From Oleiagrimonas sp963821885 (GTDB taxonomy: Bacteria > Pseudomonadota > Gammaproteobacteria > Xanthomonadales > Rhodanobacteraceae): a stretch of 64,000 bases of DNA. The position numbers and the translations under genes are program-made. Positions 28,042 to 37,646 of this stretch are shown one piece after another. The notes under the pieces are model-generated. The model made no database searches. It was given only the letters and a program-made list of their open reading frames with translations, and was not told the DNA's origin. Positions within the stretch are counted from its first letter, which is position 1. Each line of letters opens with the position of its first letter. The stretch spans positions 1 through 64,000 of the forward strand of contig CAWGFN010000003.1 in assembly GCA_963821885.1 (NCBI GenBank). Reading direction: 5' to 3'.

Positions 28042-30339
28042 ATGTCCAGCATCTCCAAGGAACTCGCGCAGGCCGCGCTCGAATACCACCGTCATCCGCG
28101 CCCGGGCAAGATCAAGGTCACGCCGACCACCTCGCTGATCAACCAGCGTGAACTGGCCCTGGCCTATTCGCCCGGCGTTGCCGCCGCCTGCGAGGCGATC
28201 GTCGACGATCCCGGCCAGGCCGCCGAGCTGACCGCGCGCGCCAACCTGGTCGCGGTGATCTCCAACGGCACCGCGGTGCTGGGCCTGGGCAACATCGGTC
28301 CGCTGGCCGGCAAGCCGGTGATGGAAGGCAAGGGCGTGCTGTTCCAGAAGTTCGCCGGCATCGACGTGTTCGACATCGAGGTCGACGAGACCGATCCGGA
28401 CAAGCTGGTCGACATCATCGCCTCGCTGGAGCCGACCTTCGGCGGCATCAACCTCGAGGACATCAAGGCGCCCGAGTGCTTCATCGTCGAGAAGAAGCTG
28501 CGCGAGCGCATGAATATCCCGGTCTTCCACGACGACCAGCACGGCACCGCGATCATCGTCGGCGCCGCGGTCATCAACGCGCTGAAGGTGGCGGACAAGA
28601 AGATCGAGGAGGTCAAGCTGGCCACCTCGGGCGCCGGTGCGGCCGGCATCGCCTGCCTGGACATGCTGGTATCGCTGGGCCTGAAGCCGGAGAACATCCT
28701 GGCCGTGGACCGCGATGGCGTGCTGCACACCGGGCGCGCCAACATGGACCCGGACAAGCAGCGCTACGCGCGCGATACCGACAAGCGCGACCTGGCCGAT
28801 ATCGTCGACGGCGCGGATATCTTCCTGGGCCTGTCCGCCGGTGGCGTGCTGAAGCCGGAGATGGTGGCCTCGATGGCCGAGCGTCCGATCATCCTGGCGC
28901 TGGCCAACCCGTATCCGGAGATCCTGCCCGAGGATGCCAGGAAGGTCCGGCCCGACTGCATCATCGCCACCGGCCGTTCGGATTATCCGAACCAGGTCAA
29001 CAATGCGTTGTGCTTCCCGTACATCTTCCGCGGCGCGCTGGATGTCGGCGCCACGGTCATCAACGAGCCGATGAAGGTGGCCTGCGTGAAGGCCATCGCC
29101 GAGCTGGCCCGGCGCGAGGCCTCGGACGTGTCCGCGCGAGCCTATGGCGGACAGGTGCCCAGTTTCGGTCCGGAGTACCTCATACCGCAGCCGTTCGACC
29201 CGCGCCTGCTGGTGCAACTGCCGCCGGCGGTGGCCCGGGCGGCGATGGACTCGGGCGTGGCCACGCGGCCGATCGAGGACCTGGACGCCTACTGCGTCAA
29301 GCTCACCAACGTGGTCTTCCGCACCGGGCTGACCATGAAGCCGGTGTTCGACCGCGCCAAGGCCGACCCCAAGCGGGTGGTCTTTGCCGAGGGCGAGGAG
29401 GACACCATCCTGCGCGCCACCCAGACGGTGATCGACGAGGGCCTGGCGCGTCCGATCCTGATCGGCCGCCCGGAAGTCATCGAACAGCGCATCGAGCGTG
29501 CCGGGCTGCGCATGCGTCCGGGCGTGGACTTCGAGCTGTGCAACATCAATTCCGATCCGCGCTTCGACGACTACTGGCAGCACTACCACCGCCTGATGGA
29601 GCGTCGCGGCATCACCCCGGCGCACGCCAAGGCCGTGGTCCGCTCGCGCAGCAACGTGATCGGCGCGCTGATGGTCGAGCGCGGTGACGCCGACGCGATG
29701 ATCGGCGGCCTGGTCGGACACTTCCATCGCAAGCTGCGCTACATCCTCGACATCGTCGGCCTGGACCGCGCCGCCGAGCAGGCGTCCGCGATGTCGGCGG
29801 TGGCCACCGAGCAGGGCGTGTTCTTCTTCCTCGACACCTACGTGCAGGAGGATCCCACGGCCGAGCAGATCGCCGAGGCCACGCTGATGGCGGCGATGCG
29901 CCTGAAGATCTTCGGCATCCACCCGAAGATCGCCCTGTTGTCGCATTCGAACTTCGGCAGCCGCGAGACCGCCTCGACCTGCAAGATGCGCCGCGCGCTG
30001 GAACTGATCCGCGCGCGCGCGCCGCGCCTCGAGGTCGAGGGCGAGATGCAGGCCGACGTGGCGATGGATCCGGACATCCGCGACCGCCTGTTCCCCAACT
30101 CGCTCCTGTCGGGCAAGGCCAACATGTTCGTGTTCCCCAACCTGGACTCGGCCAACATCGCCTACAACATGGTTCGCTGCATGGCCGACGGCGTCGCCAT
30201 CGGGCCGATCCTGATGGGCGTGGCCAAGCCGGTGCACCTGCTGACACCGCAGGCCACGGTGCGCCGCGTGGTCAACATGACCGCGATCGCCTGCGTCGAG
30301 GCGCAGATTCGCGAGGACATGTCCCGCGACGACGGCTGA
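28042..30339 (+). CDS. maeB: NADP-dependent malic enzyme with phosphotransacetylase-like domain
   Basis: A 765-aa two-domain enzyme that converts malate to pyruvate and CO2, making NADPH. Residues 1 to about 430 are the malic enzyme domain (AYSPGVAAACEAI, FGGINLEDIKAPECF, the dinucleotide-binding ATSGAGAAGIACLDML). The rest resembles phosphotransacetylase (VFAEGEEDTILRATQ, SRSNVIGALMVERG), a region that in MaeB enzymes is regulatory, sensing acetyl-CoA. Full length for the class. It stands alone, just ahead of aceE. Confidence 0.95.
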   Translation: MSSISKELAQAALEYHRHPRPGKIKVTPTTSLINQRELALAYSPGVAAACEAIVDDPGQAAELTARANLVAVISNGTAVLGLGNIGPLAGKPVMEGKGVLFQKFAGIDVFDIEVDETDPDKLVDIIASLEPTFGGINLEDIKAPECFIVEKKLRERMNIPVFHDDQHGTAIIVGAAVINALKVADKKIEEVKLATSGAGAAGIACLDMLVSLGLKPENILAVDRDGVLHTGRANMDPDKQRYARDTDKRDLADIVDGADIFLGLSAGGVLKPEMVASMAERPIILALANPYPEILPEDARKVRPDCIIATGRSDYPNQVNNALCFPYIFRGALDVGATVINEPMKVACVKAIAELARREASDVSARAYGGQVPSFGPEYLIPQPFDPRLLVQLPPAVARAAMDSGVATRPIEDLDAYCVKLTNVVFRTGLTMKPVFDRAKADPKRVVFAEGEEDTILRATQTVIDEGLARPILIGRPEVIEQRIERAGLRMRPGVDFELCNINSDPRFDDYWQHYHRLMERRGITPAHAKAVVRSRSNVIGALMVERGDADAMIGGLVGHFHRKLRYILDIVGLDRAAEQASAMSAVATEQGVFFFLDTYVQEDPTAEQIAEATLMAAMRLKIFGIHPKIALLSHSNFGSRETASTCKMRRALELIRARAPRLEVEGEMQADVAMDPDIRDRLFPNSLLSGKANMFVFPNLDSANIAYNMVRCMADGVAIGPILMGVAKPVHLLTPQATVRRVVNMTAIACVEAQIREDMSRDDG

Positions 30340-30361
30340 CGTCGCCGCGGCGGCGCCCGTT

Positions 30362-30375
30362 CAAACGCCCGTTTG
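30362..30375. promoter_or_regulatory. 14-nt palindrome upstream of aceE
   Basis: CAAACG-CC-CGTTTG, perfect, directly ahead of the -35 of the predicted aceE promoter (30378). A position suited to an operator. It does not match the E. coli PdhR site. Confidence 0.35.
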
Positions 30376-30377
30376 CG

Positions 30378-30406
30378 TTGGCGCGCTCCCACGCGGACGC
30401 TACACT
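30378..30406 (+). promoter_or_regulatory. predicted aceE promoter
   Basis: TTGGCG, 17-nt spacer, TACACT. The start is inferred near 30413, leaving a leader of about 85 nt before the aceE ATG at 30498. Confidence 0.45.
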
Positions 30407-30497
30407 TGACCGGCTGGCCGTGCGTGTCGCGCATGGCCTTTCGTGTTCGACAGATGGCGGCGCCGATTCCCCGAAGGTATGCCGCGGAGGAAACCCC

Positions 30498-33221
30498 ATG
30501 GATCAGTTGCAGGACATCCTCGACCAGGATCTCGACCCCACCGAGACCCGGGAATGGATCGATTCGCTCAGCGCGGTCATCAACAACGACGGGCCTGAGC
30601 GCGCGCATTTCCTGCTCGATCGCATGGTCGACGCCACGCGTCGCGCCGGCGGCTACCTGCCGTTCGATCCGACCACCGAATACGTCAACACCATTCCGCC
30701 GCACCAGGAGGCCAAGAGCCCGGGCGACGCGGCCATCGAGTGGCGCATCCGCTCGCTGATCCGCTGGAACGCCATGGCCATGGTGGTGCGCGCCAACCGC
30801 AAGCCGGGCAGCCTCGGCGGCCACATCGCCAGCTTCGCGTCCTCGGCGACCCTGTACGACGTCGGTTTCAATCATTTCTGGCGCGCGCCCAGCGAGGACC
30901 ATCCGGGCGACCTGGTGTTCTACCAGGGTCATTCCAGCCCAGGCATCTACGCGCGCTCCTTCCTGGAAGGCCGTTTCAGCGCCGAGCAGATGGACCTGTT
31001 CCGCATGGAAGTGGCCGGCAAGGGACAGGGCCTGTCGTCCTACCCGCACCCGTGGCTGATGCCCGATTACTGGCAGGTGCCCACGGTGTCGATGGGCCTG
31101 GGCCCGATCCAGGCCATCTATCAGGCGCAGTTCTGGAAGTACCTGGAACACCGCGGCCTGATGCCCAAGACCGACCGCAAGATCTGGTGCTTCATGGGCG
31201 ACGGCGAATGCGACGAGCCCGAATCGCTGGGCGCCATCGCCCTGGCCGGCCGCGAAAAGCTGGACAACCTGGTCTTCGTGATCAATTGCAACCTGCAGCG
31301 ACTGGACGGTCCGGTGCGCGGCAACGGCAAGATCATCCAGGAGCTGGAAGGCGGCTTCCGTGGTTCGGGCTGGAACGTGCTCAAGCTGGTCTGGGGAAGC
31401 TACTGGGATCCGCTCCTGGCGCGCGACGACAAGGGCATGCTGCGCAAGCTGATGATGGAAACCCTGGACGGCGAGTACCAGGCCTGCAAGGCCTTCGGTG
31501 GCGCCTACACGCGCGAGCACTTCTTCAACAAGTACCCCGAGACCAAGGCCATGGTGGCCAACCTCTCGGACGAGGACATCTGGCGCCTGAACCGAGGCGG
31601 CCATGACCCGCACAAGGTCTACGCGGCCTACCACGCGGCGACCCACACCGAGGGCATGCCGACGGTGATCCTGGCCAAGACGGTCAAGGGTTACGGCATG
31701 GGCGAGGCCGGCGAGTCGCAGAATCCGACCCACCAGCAGAAGAAGCTGGACCTGGACGCGGTGCGGCATTTCCGCGATCGCTTCAACATCCCGGTCGAGG
31801 ACGACCAGCTCGAGAACGTGCCGTACTACCACCCGGGCAAGGACTCCGACGAGGTGCAGTACATGCTCGAGCGCCGGCGCGCGCTGGGCGGCGAGCTGCC
31901 GCAGCGGCGGCGCAAGTCGGACAAGGTCTTCAAGGCGCCGGACCTGTCGTTCTACCAGCAGATCACCAAGGGCAGCGGCGACCGCGAGGTGTCCACCACC
32001 ATGGCCCTGGTGCGCGGCATGAACCTGCTGCTGCGCGACAAGCAGATCGGTCCGCGCGTGGTGCCCATCGTCTCCGACGAGGCGCGCACCTTCGGCATGG
32101 AAGGCATGTTCCGGCAGATCGGCATCTATGCGCCGTTCGGCCAGAAGTACCGACCGCAGGACGCCGACCAGCTGCTGTACTACCGCGAAGCCGCCGACGG
32201 ACAGGTACTGCAGGAAGGCATCTCCGAGGCCGGCGGCATGAGCGCCTGGATGGCTGGCGCCACCAGCTACTCGATCAGCAACCAGCCGATGCTGCCGTTT
32301 TTCATCTACTACTCGATGTTCGGCTTCCAGCGCATCGGCGACCTGGCCTGGGCCGCGGGCGACATGCGCTCGCGCGGCTTCCTGATCGGCGGCACCGCCG
32401 GGCGCACCACCCTCAACGGCGAGGGCCTGCAGCACGAGGACGGTCATTCGCACCTGCTGGCCGGCGCCATCCCCAACTGCAAGGCCTACGACCCGACCTT
32501 CTCCTACGAGGTGGCGATCATCCTGCAGGACGGCGTGCGCAGCATGCTGGCCGACCAGGAGGACGTGTACTACTACCTCACGGTGATGAACGAGAACTAC
32601 ACCCATCCGGATATGCCCGAGGGCTGCGAGGACGGCGTGCTCAAGGGCATGTACCTGCTGCGGGACTCGGGACTCGGGACCCGGGACCCGGGGAAGGGCA
32701 AGAGCAAGAGCAAGGCGCCGCGGGTGCAGCTGCTGGGTTCGGGCACCATCCTGCGCGAGGCGATCGCCGCGGCCGAGCTGCTGAAGAACGATTTCGGCGT
32801 GGAGGCCGACATCTGGTCCTGCACCAGCTTCAGCGAGCTGCGCCGCGACGGTTTCGACGCCGAGCGCTGGAACCGACTGCACCCGGAGGCCAAGAGCCCG
32901 CGCAAGGCCTATGTGACCGAATGCCTGGAAGGCCGGTCGGGCCCGGTGATCGCCGCCACCGACTATGTGCGCGAGTTTGCCGACCAGATCCGCGCCTTCA
33001 TGCCGGACGGCCGCCGCTACACCGTGCTGGGTACCGACGGCTACGGCCGCAGCGACACCCGCGAGAACCTGCGCTGTTTCTTCGAGGTCGACCGCCACTG
33101 GATTGCCCACGCGGCCCTGGCGGCCCTGGCGCGCGAGGGCGAGATGACCGGCAAGGACGTGGCCCGGGCCATCAAGCAATACAAACTGGACGTGGACAAG
33201 CCCAACCCACTGGACGTGTAA
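30498..33221 (+). CDS. aceE: pyruvate dehydrogenase E1 component (homodimeric type)
   Basis: A 907-aa thiamine-diphosphate enzyme that decarboxylates pyruvate and acetylates the lipoyl group on AceF. It is of the single-chain E. coli AceE type. The ThDP motif GDGECDEPES starts at Gly234 and continues to NLQRLDGPVRGN. ATG 30498 has GGAGG upstream. An unusual stretch at residues about 722-739 (RDSGLGTRDPGKGKSKSK) replaces a short loop in E. coli AceE and is encoded partly by a GGGACYC heptamer repeat. aceF and lpdA are not adjacent but lie 8-14 kb downstream. Confidence 0.96.
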   Translation: MDQLQDILDQDLDPTETREWIDSLSAVINNDGPERAHFLLDRMVDATRRAGGYLPFDPTTEYVNTIPPHQEAKSPGDAAIEWRIRSLIRWNAMAMVVRANRKPGSLGGHIASFASSATLYDVGFNHFWRAPSEDHPGDLVFYQGHSSPGIYARSFLEGRFSAEQMDLFRMEVAGKGQGLSSYPHPWLMPDYWQVPTVSMGLGPIQAIYQAQFWKYLEHRGLMPKTDRKIWCFMGDGECDEPESLGAIALAGREKLDNLVFVINCNLQRLDGPVRGNGKIIQELEGGFRGSGWNVLKLVWGSYWDPLLARDDKGMLRKLMMETLDGEYQACKAFGGAYTREHFFNKYPETKAMVANLSDEDIWRLNRGGHDPHKVYAAYHAATHTEGMPTVILAKTVKGYGMGEAGESQNPTHQQKKLDLDAVRHFRDRFNIPVEDDQLENVPYYHPGKDSDEVQYMLERRRALGGELPQRRRKSDKVFKAPDLSFYQQITKGSGDREVSTTMALVRGMNLLLRDKQIGPRVVPIVSDEARTFGMEGMFRQIGIYAPFGQKYRPQDADQLLYYREAADGQVLQEGISEAGGMSAWMAGATSYSISNQPMLPFFIYYSMFGFQRIGDLAWAAGDMRSRGFLIGGTAGRTTLNGEGLQHEDGHSHLLAGAIPNCKAYDPTFSYEVAIILQDGVRSMLADQEDVYYYLTVMNENYTHPDMPEGCEDGVLKGMYLLRDSGLGTRDPGKGKSKSKAPRVQLLGSGTILREAIAAAELLKNDFGVEADIWSCTSFSELRRDGFDAERWNRLHPEAKSPRKAYVTECLEGRSGPVIAATDYVREFADQIRAFMPDGRRYTVLGTDGYGRSDTRENLRCFFEVDRHWIAHAALAALAREGEMTGKDVARAIKQYKLDVDKPNPLDV
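32662..32689 (+). repeat. heptanucleotide tandem repeat inside aceE
   Basis: Four tandem copies of GGGACYC (two GGGACTC, then two GGGACCC), 28 nt, in the coding sequence. They are followed by a short Lys/Ser repeat (AAGAGC units). The reading frame stays open and the added peptide sits in a surface loop before VQLLGSG. Confidence 0.85.
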
Positions 33222-33504
33222 CCGGATCGGTTGCTGGGGGACTTGCCCACAAGATCACGGTAAAGTACTGTCTCGTCTACACAATATATGCCAGTTGTCA
33301 GGGTTCGCCTACACGGGGAAGCGCTGTACACTGGCAGACAGATACCGGTGTTTGGGCAAAACTTAGAGCCGTTCCATCGCTGCTGGCTTGGATGAGCCGA
33401 CCGCAGGTCAACCCGCAGGATGTCGGGAAGCGAAGGAACGAAGCAAACCGGCGCGCCGGCGGCACGGAAGCCCGCCGGCCACCTTTGCACGGGCAAATGA
33501 AGTC

Positions 33505-33825
33505 ATGTCACGACGGATCATCTACGAGATCAGGTGTCATGAAGGAGCCTGGGGCATCTTCATCCGTGGCGAGGTGCTCGCCAGCTTCCTTCGTCGAGAG
33601 CGCGCCGTGCGCTTTGCCGACCTGATTGCCCGACGCAACTATCAGCGCGACGGCATCCCGGCCGTTGTACGCCTGCGGGACGGTGACAGCTACGATGACA
33701 TCGCCCTGCATGGTGACAGGGATCCGGCGGCCAATGCGCTGGCCTGGATTCGTCACGTGAGCGCCCTGCGCAGAGGGCGCGACGCGGAACATCCCGAAAC
33801 TCCGGACGTGCGCCGCAGCGCCTGA
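33505..33825 (+). CDS. small protein, DUF2188-like
   Basis: A 106-aa basic cytosolic protein. Its pattern (aromatic/charged strand YEIRCHEGAWGIFIRG, a helix with FADLIARRNYQRDG, then a strand VVRLRDGDSYDD) resembles the small DUF2188 fold, a beta-beta-alpha-beta unit often found as single domains of unknown role. The last 35 residues are charged and probably disordered. ATG 33505 has only a weak ribosome site. It follows a 283-nt gap after aceE and probably has its own promoter. Confidence 0.6.
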   Translation: MSRRIIYEIRCHEGAWGIFIRGEVLASFLRRERAVRFADLIARRNYQRDGIPAVVRLRDGDSYDDIALHGDRDPAANALAWIRHVSALRRGRDAEHPETPDVRRSA

Positions 33826-33883
33826 TTCAACGATCTCCCCGCACCATCGCCGCCTCGCACCCGCCGTGCGGGGCGGTTTCGTT

Positions 33884-35146
33884 TCAGGGTCCGCGCGCGG
33901 CGGGCGCTCGCTCGACCGGGGGCGTCTCCAGCGTCTGCCGCCGACGCAGCACCGGGAACATCCACATCCACAGACCGACCACGGCCAGGGTGCCCAGGCC
34001 ACCGATCAGCGCCGAGCCGACCGCGCCGACCAGCGAGGCCAGCAGTCCGGACTCGAACTCCCCCAGCTGGTTGGACGTGTTGATGAAGATCGAGTTGACC
34101 GCGCTGACCCGCCCGCGCATCGCGTCGGGGGTATCGAGCTGCACCAGGGCGCCGCGGATCACCATGCTGACCATGTCGAAGGCGCCCAGCGCGGCCAGTG
34201 CCAGCAGCGACAGCCACAGCGAGCGCGACAGCGCGAAGACGATGGTGGCGACGCCAAAGGCCGCCACCGAGGCGAACATGATCATGCCGACACGGCGCTT
34301 CATGGCGTGCTGGGCCAGCCACAGCGACATCAGCAGCGCGCCCACCGCGGGCGCCGCGCGCAGCAGGCCCAGGCCCCAGGGTCCGGTGTGCAGGATGTCA
34401 CGCGCGAAGATCGGCAGAAGGGCGGTCGCGCCGCCCAGCAGCACGGCGAACAGGTCCATCGAGATGGTGCCCAGGATCGCCGGACGCTCGCGGATGAAGG
34501 TCACGCCGGCAAACAGGGTCTTGAGCGTGGCCGGTTCGCGCCGCGGCGGGCGATGGTCATATCGCAGGCGCGCCAGCAGCACCAGCGACACCAGATACAG
34601 CATCGCGGCGATCGTGTAGACCACGTCGGCGCCGGCGACATACAGGAAGCCGCCGGCCGCCGGCCCGGCGATCATGGCGATCTGCCCGGCCGAGGCATTC
34701 ATGGCCATGGCGCGAGGGAGAACCTTTTCAGGCACCAGTCCGGGCACCATCGCCTGGCGGGTGGGGAACTCGAAGGCACGCGCCATGCCGATCACGAACA
34801 GCAGGCCGAGGATGTGCCATTCGCGCAGCCAGTGCATCCAGCTGCCGACGGCCAGCGCGGCGATCGCGATCCACTCCAGGGCCTGGCAGACGACCACGAT
34901 GCGCCGACGGTCGAACTGGTCGGCCACGTGCCCTGCGGGCAGTGCAAGGAGCAGTGAAGGCACGAACTGCACCAAGCCGACCAGGCCCAGGTCCAGGGCG
35001 CTGCCGGTGATGGCGTAGATCTGCCAGCCCACCGCCACCGACAGCATCTGGAAGCCGAAACCGGACGTCAGCCGTGCGGCCCAGAAGTTCACGAAGGCGG
35101 GATATTGCAGCAGCCTGGCGTCTGCGGTGGCGGTGGAATCCGACAT
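33884..35146 (-). CDS. MFS transporter (EntS/MFS_3-like)
   Basis: A 420-aa membrane protein with about 12 segments. It begins LLQYPAFVNFWAARLTSGFGFQMLSVAVGWQIY, and has the loop motif GHVADQFDRRRIVV and FEFPTRQAMVPGLVP, patterns of the MFS_3/EntS exporter group. This group exports siderophores or drugs, but no siderophore genes are nearby and substrate is unknown. It is divergent from the alcohol dehydrogenase gene (87 nt between starts). Confidence 0.83.
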   Translation of the reverse strand: MSDSTATADARLLQYPAFVNFWAARLTSGFGFQMLSVAVGWQIYAITGSALDLGLVGLVQFVPSLLLALPAGHVADQFDRRRIVVVCQALEWIAIAALAVGSWMHWLREWHILGLLFVIGMARAFEFPTRQAMVPGLVPEKVLPRAMAMNASAGQIAMIAGPAAGGFLYVAGADVVYTIAAMLYLVSLVLLARLRYDHRPPRREPATLKTLFAGVTFIRERPAILGTISMDLFAVLLGGATALLPIFARDILHTGPWGLGLLRAAPAVGALLMSLWLAQHAMKRRVGMIMFASVAAFGVATIVFALSRSLWLSLLALAALGAFDMVSMVIRGALVQLDTPDAMRGRVSAVNSIFINTSNQLGEFESGLLASLVGAVGSALIGGLGTLAVVGLWMWMFPVLRRRQTLETPPVERAPAARGP

Positions 35147-35233
35147 GGATGCTCGAGCGTAGAGTCAGGGTCGGCATGATAGTTTGAACGGCCGAGTATA
35201 TGCCCTGCACCACACGCCACCAGGAAGATTTGC

Positions 35234-36307
35234 ATGCTCAAGACGCCCGCCTGGGCCGCCCCGTCGGCGACCGAACCGCTAGCCCCCTTCGCCATCGAGC
35301 GCCGGGAACCCGGCCCGCACGAGGTGCTGATCGACATCCGCTACTGCGGCGTGTGCCATTCGGACCTGCACATGGCGCGCGACGAGTGGGGCGGAAGCCG
35401 TTTTCCGATCGTGCCCGGCCACGAGATCGTCGGGCACGTGGCCCGGGTCGGTAGCGAGGTGAGCGACTGGAAGGTCGGCGATACCGTCGGCGTGGGCTGT
35501 TTCATCGACTCGTGCCGCCACTGCGCGGCCTGCCGCGACGGCGAGGAGCAGTACTGCGAGGAGGGCATGAGCCTGACCTACAACAGCTACGAGCGTACCG
35601 ACGGCAAGCTGGACACCAGCCGTCCGACCTGGGGTGGCTACTCGACCCGCATCACCGTGGACGAGAACTACGTCCTGCGCGTGCCCGATGGCATTGCGCT
35701 GGAGCGCGCGGCGCCCCTGCTGTGCGCCGGCATCACCACCTATTCGCCGCTGCGCCGCCATGGCGTCAAGGCCGGCGACGAGGTCGCCGTGGTCGGCCTG
35801 GGCGGCCTGGGCCACATGGGCGTGAAACTGGCCAGGGCCATGGGCGCGCGGGTGACCGTGCTCAGCCATTCCCCCGGCAAGCGCGACAGCGCCCTGGCGC
35901 TGGGCGCCGACGATTTCGTCGTCACCCGCGACGAGGGCGCCTTCGCCGATCATGCCGGACGCTTCGATTTCATCCTGGACACGGTTTCCGCCGCGCATGA
36001 CTACAACGCCTACCTGGGGCTGCTGCGACGTGGCGGAACCATGGTGCTCGTGGGCCTGCCCGATCCACAGCCTCTGGGCGCCGGCGCCCTGATCCGCGGT
36101 CGCCGGACGCTGACCGGCTCGCTGATCGGCGGTATCGCCGAAACCCAGGAGATGCTGGATTTCTGCGCCCGGCACGGCGTGGCGGCCGACGTGGAGGTGA
36201 TCGACATCGCGCAGATCAACGAGGCCTATGAGCGCATGCTGCGTGGCGACGTGCGCTATCGGTTCGTGATCGATACAGCCAGCATCGGCGATGATGGGGT
36301 GGCGTGA
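35234..36307 (+). CDS. zinc-dependent NAD(P)-linked alcohol dehydrogenase (CAD/YahK-like)
   Basis: A 357-aa medium-chain dehydrogenase. Catalytic zinc ligands: CGVCHSD and GHEIVGHV; structural zinc: four cysteines in CRHCAACRDGEEQYC; nucleotide-binding loop GLGGLGHMGVKLA. The pattern matches the cinnamyl-alcohol dehydrogenase group, which reduces broad aldehydes, usually with NADPH. The ribosome site AGGAAG lies 6 nt before ATG. Likely monocistronic or followed by the lipoprotein gene 60 nt downstream. Confidence 0.9.
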   Translation: MLKTPAWAAPSATEPLAPFAIERREPGPHEVLIDIRYCGVCHSDLHMARDEWGGSRFPIVPGHEIVGHVARVGSEVSDWKVGDTVGVGCFIDSCRHCAACRDGEEQYCEEGMSLTYNSYERTDGKLDTSRPTWGGYSTRITVDENYVLRVPDGIALERAAPLLCAGITTYSPLRRHGVKAGDEVAVVGLGGLGHMGVKLARAMGARVTVLSHSPGKRDSALALGADDFVVTRDEGAFADHAGRFDFILDTVSAAHDYNAYLGLLRRGGTMVLVGLPDPQPLGAGALIRGRRTLTGSLIGGIAETQEMLDFCARHGVAADVEVIDIAQINEAYERMLRGDVRYRFVIDTASIGDDGVA

Positions 36308-36367
36308 ACTCGGGCAAGCCTGTCGAGGTCCAACGCACTGGCCAACGCATACTCCGGAGATGCCGTC

Positions 36368-36829
36368 ATGAAAGCCAAGCTGCTATTCATTATTTCCGCA
36401 CTCGCCCCGCTGGCCGCCTGCGCGGCGACGCCGACCGCCCAGCAACGCGCCGCGCGTGCCGCCCGCGTGGAAGCCGCGGCCGGGGCGCCGGTCAACCACA
36501 TCCAGCTGCTCTTCAGGGGCCTGTACGGCTGGGAGATGATCAATGACCACCAGGTCGTGGCCTATGTCACGCCGAAGAAGGCCTACCTGCTGGATCTGCC
36601 GCCGTGTCCGGGCATCGACCATTCGCCGGCCATCGCCATCAGTTCCAGGATGTCGCAGATCAGCGTGAATTTCGACGCCATCACCCCCGGCAACACCGGC
36701 GTGCCCTGCCGGATTCGCCAGATCCGTCCGCTGGACATGAGCAAGCTGAAGGCGGCAATGGACACCAGCAACAAGAACGTCCAGATCAAGCCCCGTCCGA
36801 GCGGCCATCCGGGGACGACCGGCTCCTGA
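36368..36829 (+). CDS. lipoprotein, DUF6491-like
   Basis: A 153-aa predicted lipoprotein with lipobox LAAC (cysteine at residue 18). The core has YGWEMINDHQVVAYVTPKKAYLLDL, then PCPGIDHSPAIAISS and CRIRQIRPLD, a pattern I associate with DUF6491, a small family of Lysobacterales and related bacteria of unknown function. The C-terminal 20 residues are polar and likely disordered. Ribosome site GGAG 9 nt upstream. Confidence 0.75.
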   Translation: MKAKLLFIISALAPLAACAATPTAQQRAARAARVEAAAGAPVNHIQLLFRGLYGWEMINDHQVVAYVTPKKAYLLDLPPCPGIDHSPAIAISSRMSQISVNFDAITPGNTGVPCRIRQIRPLDMSKLKAAMDTSNKNVQIKPRPSGHPGTTGS

Positions 36830-36911
36830 AAACCGGTCGGCTGAAGCGGATATCCGCTCCCGATACACTGTCCGGCGAAAGGCGGCACTTCCGCCGGACG
36901 GGAGAGTATCG

Positions 36912-37619
36912 ATGATGCGACGCACCATGGCCTGGTCGATGTCGCTGGGACTGGCGCTGGCCACGCTTGCGGCATGCGGGCCCTCGCCCGAGCAACAGGC
37001 CGCGGCACGCAAGGCCGCGCTCGAGGCGCAGGCACAGCCGGAGTTGCAGGAGTGGCACAAGATGGTCGCCGCCGGCAACTTCCAGCTGGCCGTGCCGCTG
37101 GGCGAGAACATCGTCACCCGGTATGCCGGGACCCAGGCGGCGGCCGAGGTCCGCTCCACGCTGGCCGATGTGCGCAGCAAGGCCGACGCGCAGGCCAACC
37201 GGCTGCGCTTGCAGCGACTGTGGGTCTACCAGGTCGCGCCAATGGCCGGCGGCACGCAGAGCACGGCCGCCATCGACGCCAGCAAGCCCACTGGCCTGGA
37301 CATGCGCCTGGTGCTGCGTCGTCACAGCGCGTGGGGACTGAGCGTGTTCCTGTACGCCGACGGCAGCAAGGGTTTCGATTGCCATGCCACCTGCACGGTA
37401 CCGGCGATGTTCGACGACCAGGCGGTCAGCCTGAAGGCGTATGTCCCGGCGGGTGGTCGCCCGGCGCTGATGTTCCGCGACGAGAAGGGGTTCATCGCGC
37501 GCATGGAAAAGTCCAAGGTGCTGCGCCTGAAGGTGCGCATGCCGGGCAGTGGCGAGCGCGACCTGGAATTCGAGGTCGGCGGGTTCGCGCCGGCCAAGTG
37601 GAAACCCCTGGAAAAATGA
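36912..37619 (+). CDS. lipoprotein of unknown function
   Basis: A 235-aa predicted lipoprotein: MMRRTMAW signal, lipobox LAAC (cysteine at residue 22). A helical segment follows (residues 25-75, Ala/Glu/Gln-rich, resembling a short TPR-like pair), then a beta-rich domain (LRLQRLWVYQVAPMAGG, LVLRRHSAWGLSVFLYADG, FEVGGFAPAKWKPLEK) with one Cys pair (FDCHATC) that could form a disulfide. I recognise no family. It begins 82 nt after the preceding lipoprotein gene, so cotranscription is plausible. Confidence 0.72.
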   Translation: MMRRTMAWSMSLGLALATLAACGPSPEQQAAARKAALEAQAQPELQEWHKMVAAGNFQLAVPLGENIVTRYAGTQAAAEVRSTLADVRSKADAQANRLRLQRLWVYQVAPMAGGTQSTAAIDASKPTGLDMRLVLRRHSAWGLSVFLYADGSKGFDCHATCTVPAMFDDQAVSLKAYVPAGGRPALMFRDEKGFIARMEKSKVLRLKVRMPGSGERDLEFEVGGFAPAKWKPLEK

Positions 37620-37646
37620 CCCCGACCGCGCCGTCGCGGCGCCGGC

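Noticed and set aside
27982..30237. A 751-codon open frame on the minus strand across maeB
   Set aside because: Antisense shadow of the malic enzyme gene.
30162..33179. A 1005-codon open frame on the minus strand across aceE
   Set aside because: Antisense shadow of aceE in high-GC DNA; composition is rich in His/Gly/Ala/Arg and has no domain, while the plus strand encodes a complete known enzyme.
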